From Rhizobium sp. L43 (GTDB lineage Bacteria; Pseudomonadota; Alphaproteobacteria; Rhizobiales; Rhizobiaceae): a DNA stretch of 64,000 nt. The notes beneath the pieces are model-generated. The model was given only the letters and a program-made list of their open reading frames with translations, made no database searches and was not told the DNA's origin. The stretch is taken from the NCBI RefSeq assembly GCF_002531725.1, contig NZ_NWSQ01000004.1, positions 62,001 to 126,000 on the forward strand. The letters run 5' to 3'. Of the stretch, positions 59,104-64,000 are shown in pieces (within the stretch, counting starts at the first letter, position 1; each line of letters opens with the position of its first letter). Both the position numbers and the translations under genes were made by a program.

Positions 59104-60954
59104 TCAGCCGATGCGCTGGGCAGCACGAGCTTTGATATAGCCTTCGCGCGCCTTGTTGACCTGTTCGCGGATGCTGACCTCAGGTACCGCGACATCCCAC
59201 CAGTGGCCGCCGGCTTCCGTGGTAATCAGCGGATCGGTGTCGATGACGAAGACCGAGGTACGGTCGTTTTTCTTCGAATCGGCGATCGCCTGCTCCAACT
59301 CGGCGATCGAGCCGACCTTGACCGCGATGGCGCCCATGCTTTCGGCATGCGCGCGGAAATCGATCTCCGGCATCACCTCGTGATAGGAGTCCTTGAGCAG
59401 ATTGTTGAAGTTGGCGCCGCCGGTGCCCATCTGCAAGCGGTTGATGCAGCCATAGCCGCGATTGTCGAGCAGGATGATATTGAGCTTGAGGCCCAGCATG
59501 ACCGAGGTGGCGATCTCGGAATTCATCATCATATAGGAACCGTCGCCGACCATGACGACGACATCCCGGTCGGGATGCGCCATCTTGGCGCCGAGCCCGC
59601 CGGCGATCTCATAGCCCATGCAGGAAAAGCCGTATTCCATGTGATAGCTGCCCGGCACCGTTGCCGGCCAGAGCTTGTGCAATTCGCCGGGAAGTCCGCC
59701 CGCGGCGCAAAGAACCGTCGTATTGTCGCCGCCGATCGTGCGCGTCACCGCACCGATCACCTGCGCGTCGGAGGGCAGGGCGGCATTGGTCGTGGCCATC
59801 GCCTTGGCCGCAGCCTCCATCCAGACCTTCTTCTCCGCAGTTGCCTTCTCGGCGAGTGCGGCCGGCGCCTTCCAGCCCGAAAGCCCTGCCGAAAGCGCCT
59901 TCAACCCTTCGCGGGCGTCAGTCACCAGCGGATGGCTGTCGTGCTTCGCTGCGTCATAGGCGGCGATGTTGAGGCCGACCATCTTGAGGCTGGCATTCTT
60001 GAACAGCGCCCAGGAGCCGGTGGTGAAATCCTGGCAGCGGGTGCCGACGGCGATAACGAGATCCGTCTCTTCGGCAATCGCATTCGCCGCCGAGGTGCCG
60101 GTGACGCCGACCGAGCCGAGCGCCAGCGGATGGGTCTCGTTGATCGCCGACTTGCCGGCCTGGGTGACGACGACGGGAACGCCGTGCGCCTCGGCAAAGG
60201 CGGCAAGCTCCTTCGTCGCCTGCGAATAAAGCACGCCGCCGCCGGCAACGATTACCGGTTTCTGCGACGCCTTGATCAGCGCGATGGCATTCGCCAGCTC
60301 GTCTGCATCCGGCTGTGGCCGGCGGGTCGTCCAGACTTTTTCATCGAACAGGCTTTCCGGATAATCGAAGGCTTCTGCCTGAACGTCCTGGCAGAGCGAT
60401 AATGTCACTGGGCCGCAATCCAAGGGATCGGTCAGGACCTGCATGGCGCGCTTCAGCGCCGTGATGATCTGCTCGGGGCGGGTGATGCGGTCGAAATAGC
60501 GCGAAACCGAACGGAAGGCATCATTGGCCGAAACCGTGCCGTCGCCGAAATCCTCGATCTGCTGCAGCACCGGCTCCGGCGCGCGGTTGGCGAAGACATC
60601 GCCCGGCAGGAAGAGAACGGGAATACGATTGACATGCGCCACGCCAGCGGCCGTCACCATATTCAGCGCCCCGGGGCCGATCGAACTCGTGCAGGCCATG
60701 AAGCGCGTGCGGAAATTCGCCTTGGCATAGGCGATCGCGGCATGCGCCATGCCCTGTTCATTGTGGGCGCGATAGGTCGTCAATTCGCCGCGCACCTGAT
60801 AGAGCGCCTCACCGATGCCGGCGACGTTGCCGTGACCGAAGATCGCCCAGACGCCGCCGAAGATCGGCACCTTCTTGCCATCGACAACAGTCATCTGCTT
60901 TTTGAGGAAATGCGCCACGGCCTGCGCCATCGTCAACCGTATCGTCTTGCCCAT
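59104..60954 (-). CDS. iolD: 3D-(3,5/4)-trihydroxycyclohexane-1,2-dione hydrolase IolD
   Basis: A ThDP-dependent enzyme of 616 residues that opens the ring of the inositol-derived dione. It has an N-terminal PYR domain (YRAHNEQGMAHAAIAYAKAN, the Glu for cofactor activation), a central domain with SASG-like (ADELANAIALIKASQKPVIV), and a PP domain containing VVMVGDGSYMMMNSEIATS (the GDG...N cofactor/metal motif). Start at 60954 (MGKTIRLTMAQAVAHF) fits the family. It is in the iolCDEB order, with a repeat element upstream. Confidence 0.96.
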   Translation of the reverse strand: MGKTIRLTMAQAVAHFLKKQMTVVDGKKVPIFGGVWAIFGHGNVAGIGEALYQVRGELTTYRAHNEQGMAHAAIAYAKANFRTRFMACTSSIGPGALNMVTAAGVAHVNRIPVLFLPGDVFANRAPEPVLQQIEDFGDGTVSANDAFRSVSRYFDRITRPEQIITALKRAMQVLTDPLDCGPVTLSLCQDVQAEAFDYPESLFDEKVWTTRRPQPDADELANAIALIKASQKPVIVAGGGVLYSQATKELAAFAEAHGVPVVVTQAGKSAINETHPLALGSVGVTGTSAANAIAEETDLVIAVGTRCQDFTTGSWALFKNASLKMVGLNIAAYDAAKHDSHPLVTDAREGLKALSAGLSGWKAPAALAEKATAEKKVWMEAAAKAMATTNAALPSDAQVIGAVTRTIGGDNTTVLCAAGGLPGELHKLWPATVPGSYHMEYGFSCMGYEIAGGLGAKMAHPDRDVVVMVGDGSYMMMNSEIATSVMLGLKLNIILLDNRGYGCINRLQMGTGGANFNNLLKDSYHEVMPEIDFRAHAESMGAIAVKVGSIAELEQAIADSKKNDRTSVFVIDTDPLITTEAGGHWWDVAVPEVSIREQVNKAREGYIKARAAQRIG

Positions 60955-60986
60955 CGGGTCCTCCCGCAATCTTTCTTTCGCGTTTT

Positions 60987-61139
60987 CCCCTCCCCAACCC
61001 CTTCCCACAAGGGGGAGGGGCTAACCCGCCGTGCCGCTGCATTTCACCGCAACCTCGCGTCCGCAAGGATCTCGTTTGTGGCGTGAAGCGATGCCTCAAC
61101 TTAAGTCCCTCCCCCTTGTGGGGAGGGGTTGGGGAGGGG
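60987..61139. repeat. Long-arm palindromic element between iolD and iolC
   Basis: The 33-base arms at 60987-61019 and 61107-61139 are inverted copies with one mismatch. They flank an 87-base spacer. In mRNA they could form a very strong stem between iolC and iolD. Similar half-elements occur at 58080-58110. It is a member of a repeat family in the same style as RIMEs. Confidence 0.85.
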
Positions 61140-61154
61140 TCTTAACTCTATATC

Positions 61155-63089
61155 CTACTGAAGCCCGCGCGTCTTAAGCCAGGCCTCTGTCAGCTGCCGG
61201 AAGCGGCCGGCCATGTCGGCGATCGCCTCCTCGTCGTTCATTCCGCCCGAAAGCCAGGCGCGCGCCGGATCGGCAAAGATCGTCCGGCCGACGGCAAAGC
61301 CCTTCACGGAGGGAGCCGCCAGCGTCGCCTCGAAGCAGGAGATCAGCTCGTCGGCGGGCGCCTCGAGGCCCAAGAGCACAATACCGCGGCACCATGGATC
61401 ATTCTTGGCGATCACCGCATCGATCTTCTTCCAGGCCTCGGTCGAGGCCTGCGGCTCGAGCTTCCACCAGTCCGGTTTGATGCCGAGCGCATAGAGCTCT
61501 TCCAGCGCAGTCGCAATCGTATCGTCGGTGAGCGGCCCGTTCTTGCCAGCGATGATCTCCACCAGCAGCTCGCGGCCGACCTTGCGGGACGCCTCGAACA
61601 GCGTGCGCAGCTTCTCCTGCTGCTCCCTCTTCAATTCTGAGGGGTCGTCGGGATGATAGAAGCACAGGCACTTGATGCAATGACTGAGTGGCCATTCCAC
61701 AAGCTGCGAGCCGATATCCTGGCTGAATTCGAAGCGCAGCGGCTTCGAACCCGGCAACTCCACCGGCCGGCCGATCCAGGAGAAATTCTTCGTCGCCGCA
61801 TCGAAGAACGCGTCGCGGCCGAAACGCTCGTCGATCAGCATGCCATAGCCGTCGCGGCCGTTCGAAACCCGCGCCGCTGCGGCAACCGCCAGCCGCTTGA
61901 AGGCGACGATCTTGTCGTGGCCGACACCGAGTTCATCGGCGACGCTGACGAGCTGCGAACGGTGGTCGATCGCCAGCGCCATCAGAAGCGGGATTTTGCC
62001 GCGCCGGGTTGATGCCCAGTGGATATGGTTGATCGCCTCGTCCTTGCGCAGCGCCCGATGTTGGCTGCCTGATGTCAGGAAGAAGTCGAGTTCGGCCCAG
62101 GTCGGATATTCCGGCGAGCAGAGCAGGCGGGAAACGGCAAAGGCGCCGCAGGCATTGGCCCAGGTGGCGCAGGTCTTCAGTGGCTCATCGCGCAGGAAGC
62201 CGCGCAGAAAACCGGACATGAAGGCATCGCCGGCGCCGAGCACGTTGAAGACTTCGATCGGGAAACCCTGGCCGATAATGCCGGCTTCGAGGTCGTCGGC
62301 GATCGGTCCGTCATAGACGATGCAGCCCATGGCGCCGCGCTTCAGCACGATCGTCGCCGGTGACAGGCGGCGGATCTCCTTCAGCGCGCCGAGCACGTCG
62401 TCGGCGCCGGAAGCGATCAGGATTTCCTCTTCGGTACCGACGATGAGATCGCAATCCGGCAGCGTCTCCTTCATCTTCGAAGAGACGCGGTCGGACTTCA
62501 CGTAGCGCTCGAAGCCTTCTGCATGGCCGGCAAGGCCCCAGAGGTTCGGCCGGTAGTCGATGTCGAAGATCACCTTGCGGCCGTTCGCCTTGGCGATGCG
62601 GATCGCCTTGCGCTGCGCGGCCTCGGTATTCGGCCGCGAGAAATGCGTGCCGGAAACGAGAACGGCGCGCGACGACTTGATGAAATCTTCGTCGATATCG
62701 CCTTCATCGAGCGCCATGTCGGCGCAGTCCGACCGATAGAAGATCATCGGCGACACGCCCTCGGCCTCGACCGCCAGCAGCACCAGTGCCGTCAGCCGCT
62801 CCTTATCGGTGACGATGCCCTGTGTCGCTACACCTTCGCGCCCCGATTGCTCGCGGATGAAACGTCCCATCTGCTCGTCGCCGACGCGGGTGATGAGGCC
62901 GGATTTGAGGCCGAGCCGCGCCGTGCCGATGGCGATATTAGCCGGGCAGCCGCCGACGGATTTGGCGAAGGAGCCGATATCCTCCAGCCGTGAGCCGATC
63001 TGCTGACCGTAAAGATCGACCGAGGAGCGGCCGATGGTGATTACATCAAGCGCCGGCTCCGGCTGTGAGCCCGGATTCGATTGTACCAT
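61155..63089 (-). CDS. iolC: Bifunctional 5-dehydro-2-deoxygluconokinase / aldolase-like IolC
   Basis: A 644-residue fusion. Residues 1-330 are a PfkB-type kinase that phosphorylates 2-deoxy-5-keto-gluconate; the motifs GGCPANIAIGTARLGLKSGL near residue 47 and NVLGAGDAFMSGFLRGFL near 286 (anion hole and catalytic Asp) are present. Residues 340-644 form a DUF2090 domain (KIPLLMALAIDHRSQL; LLVEIIAGKNGPLTDDTI), a (beta/alpha)8 aldolase-like fold common in rhizobial IolC. The ATG at 63089 has GGAGGACATC upstream. First gene of the iolCDEB unit. Confidence 0.95.
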   Translation of the reverse strand: MVQSNPGSQPEPALDVITIGRSSVDLYGQQIGSRLEDIGSFAKSVGGCPANIAIGTARLGLKSGLITRVGDEQMGRFIREQSGREGVATQGIVTDKERLTALVLLAVEAEGVSPMIFYRSDCADMALDEGDIDEDFIKSSRAVLVSGTHFSRPNTEAAQRKAIRIAKANGRKVIFDIDYRPNLWGLAGHAEGFERYVKSDRVSSKMKETLPDCDLIVGTEEEILIASGADDVLGALKEIRRLSPATIVLKRGAMGCIVYDGPIADDLEAGIIGQGFPIEVFNVLGAGDAFMSGFLRGFLRDEPLKTCATWANACGAFAVSRLLCSPEYPTWAELDFFLTSGSQHRALRKDEAINHIHWASTRRGKIPLLMALAIDHRSQLVSVADELGVGHDKIVAFKRLAVAAAARVSNGRDGYGMLIDERFGRDAFFDAATKNFSWIGRPVELPGSKPLRFEFSQDIGSQLVEWPLSHCIKCLCFYHPDDPSELKREQQEKLRTLFEASRKVGRELLVEIIAGKNGPLTDDTIATALEELYALGIKPDWWKLEPQASTEAWKKIDAVIAKNDPWCRGIVLLGLEAPADELISCFEATLAAPSVKGFAVGRTIFADPARAWLSGGMNDEEAIADMAGRFRQLTEAWLKTRGLQ

Positions 63090-63181
63090 GATGTCCTCCC
63101 GCTAGATTTTGCGCGGCTTCCAGTGCCTGCGAATTTTCAATAATGAAACATCGGTTCCGATATTTTGTCAATTCGGAATGT

Positions 63182-64000
63182 TTATTCCATTTTCGCTTTT
63201 CCAGCTTTTGAGTGCTGATGCTTGCGGCGCCGTTCGGCGATGGCCACCGGCAGCGCCATGGTCAGCGCCATGGAGGCCGAAAGCGAGCGGAAGCCGGCGA
63301 AATCGGCCTCCGCCACTTCGAACCAATGCGTCGCGCAAGCAGCAAGCGGCGAGAAGGCCGAATCGGTGATCGCGATGACGGGCACGCCGCGGTCGGCAAG
63401 CTCCTGGCTCTGACTGAGGCTGTCGGCCGCATAGGGCGAGAAGCTCGCGGCGATCGCTGCATCCCTGGGGGTTGCGAACTGCACCATTTCAGGGTCGACG
63501 CCGTTCGGCGAGGCGACGATCTGGTGGCGGATATTGAGCTTGGAAAAAGCGTAGGTCATGTGCGCCGTCAGCGGGTAGGAACGCCGTTTGGCGATCAGAT
63601 AGATCGTCTCGGCGCCGGCAAGGATATTCACCGCTTTCGTGAATGTATCGCTCTGTACCGTCGCCGCCAGCCGGTTGACCGACTGGCTGGCGGCGGCAAT
63701 GAAGCCGGAGAGCAGATTGGCGTCCTCATCGTCGCCGCTCGCCTGCTCCAGCGTGACCAGCCGCTCTTCATAGCTCAGCGTCCGGTCGCGCAATCTTTCG
63801 CGGAAAATGCTCTGCAGGTCGGAGAAGCCTCCGTAACCCAAATGATGCGCCAGGCGCACCAGCGTCGAGGGCTGAACGTCGGAGGCAGCCGCGATGCTTG
63901 CCGTGGTGCCGAAGGCGATTTCATCAGGATTGCCGAGCGCGAAGGCGGCAACCTGCGCCAGCCGCTTCGGCATGCTCGCCTTGCGTTCGATGATGGTGCT
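63182..64000 (-). CDS. RpiR/MurR-family regulator (IolR-type), cut by the window edge
   Basis: The N-terminus runs off the window: reading leftwards from base 64000 it begins STIIERKASMPKRLAQVAAF. The visible 272 codons contain the RpiR N-terminal HTH (TTASIAAASDVQPSTLVRLA, HHLGYGGFSDLQSIFRERL) and a C-terminal SIS sugar-phosphate-binding domain (IYLIAKRRSYPLTAHMTYAF, VIAITDSAFSPLAACATHWFEV). Its position upstream of iolC, in the same direction, suggests it represses or activates the iol operon in response to inositol. The gap to iolC is 92 bases. Confidence 0.92.
   Translation of the reverse strand, partial: STIIERKASMPKRLAQVAAFALGNPDEIAFGTTASIAAASDVQPSTLVRLAHHLGYGGFSDLQSIFRERLRDRTLSYEERLVTLEQASGDDEDANLLSGFIAAASQSVNRLAATVQSDTFTKAVNILAGAETIYLIAKRRSYPLTAHMTYAFSKLNIRHQIVASPNGVDPEMVQFATPRDAAIAASFSPYAADSLSQSQELADRGVPVIAITDSAFSPLAACATHWFEVAEADFAGFRSLSASMALTMALPVAIAERRRKHQHSKAGKAKME

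Overview
This window looks like chromosomal DNA of a fast-growing rhizobium of the Rhizobium etli / R. leguminosarum type. The base composition is GC-rich with strong third-position GC. The gene families fit that group: a Tad/Flp pilus (cpa) locus, Rgt-type galacturonosyltransferases for LPS, an iolR-C-D-E-B inositol locus, a DUF1127 protein and RIME-like intergenic palindromes. I saw no rRNA, tRNA, CRISPR array, insertion sequence or prophage. This assignment is inference; no database search was possible.

Layout. 1-5.8 kb: an Hsp70-like gene cut by the left edge, and an RND efflux pump with its membrane fusion protein. 6-20.8 kb: housekeeping and accessory metabolism, with an aminoglycoside phosphotransferase-like protein, a divergent SDR, ETF-ubiquinone oxidoreductase, an L,D-transpeptidase, a DMT exporter with a divergent Lrp regulator, mgtE, a quinone oxidoreductase with a divergent HxlR regulator, an MFS exporter, a lipid kinase, and a divergent glutamine synthetase-like / class III aminotransferase pair probably for polyamine use. 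20.8-35.1 kb: a complete Tad pilus locus (cpaA, pilA, cpaB, cpaC, small lipoprotein, three TadG/E-like pseudopilins, cpaE, an embedded L,D-transpeptidase, cpaF, tadB, tadC, an AAA+ ATPase, a coiled-coil membrane protein, and a convergent TadD-like TPR lipoprotein). 35.4-42.7 kb: envelope glycosylation with three GT39 transferases, one GT2 polyprenyl-phosphate transferase and a flippase-like membrane protein. 42.7-45.0 kb: an ECF42-type sigma factor with three tandem YCII/DGPF proteins. 45.2-57 kb: mixed genes, including AMP nucleosidase, a ParE-type toxin-antitoxin pair, a Sel1 protein with a structured leader, a HisC-like aminotransferase, two PilZ-like proteins, a host-attachment protein, a LysR regulator, a MATE exporter, a Cys-rich metal-binding protein next to an AraC regulator, and a DUF1127 protein. 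57.1-64 kb: iolB, iolE, iolD, iolC and a truncated RpiR-type regulator for myo-inositol catabolism.

The most interesting material is in the Tad locus and in RNA structure. The pilus operon carries its own L,D-transpeptidase, translationally coupled to cpaE, plus two uncharacterised accessory genes (AAA+ ATPase and coiled-coil membrane protein). Several leaders contain hairpins that could gate translation: DUF1127 (SD inside a perfect 9-bp stem), mgtE, and the Sel1 gene (three-way-junction-like leader). Three intergenic regions carry related palindromic repeat elements.
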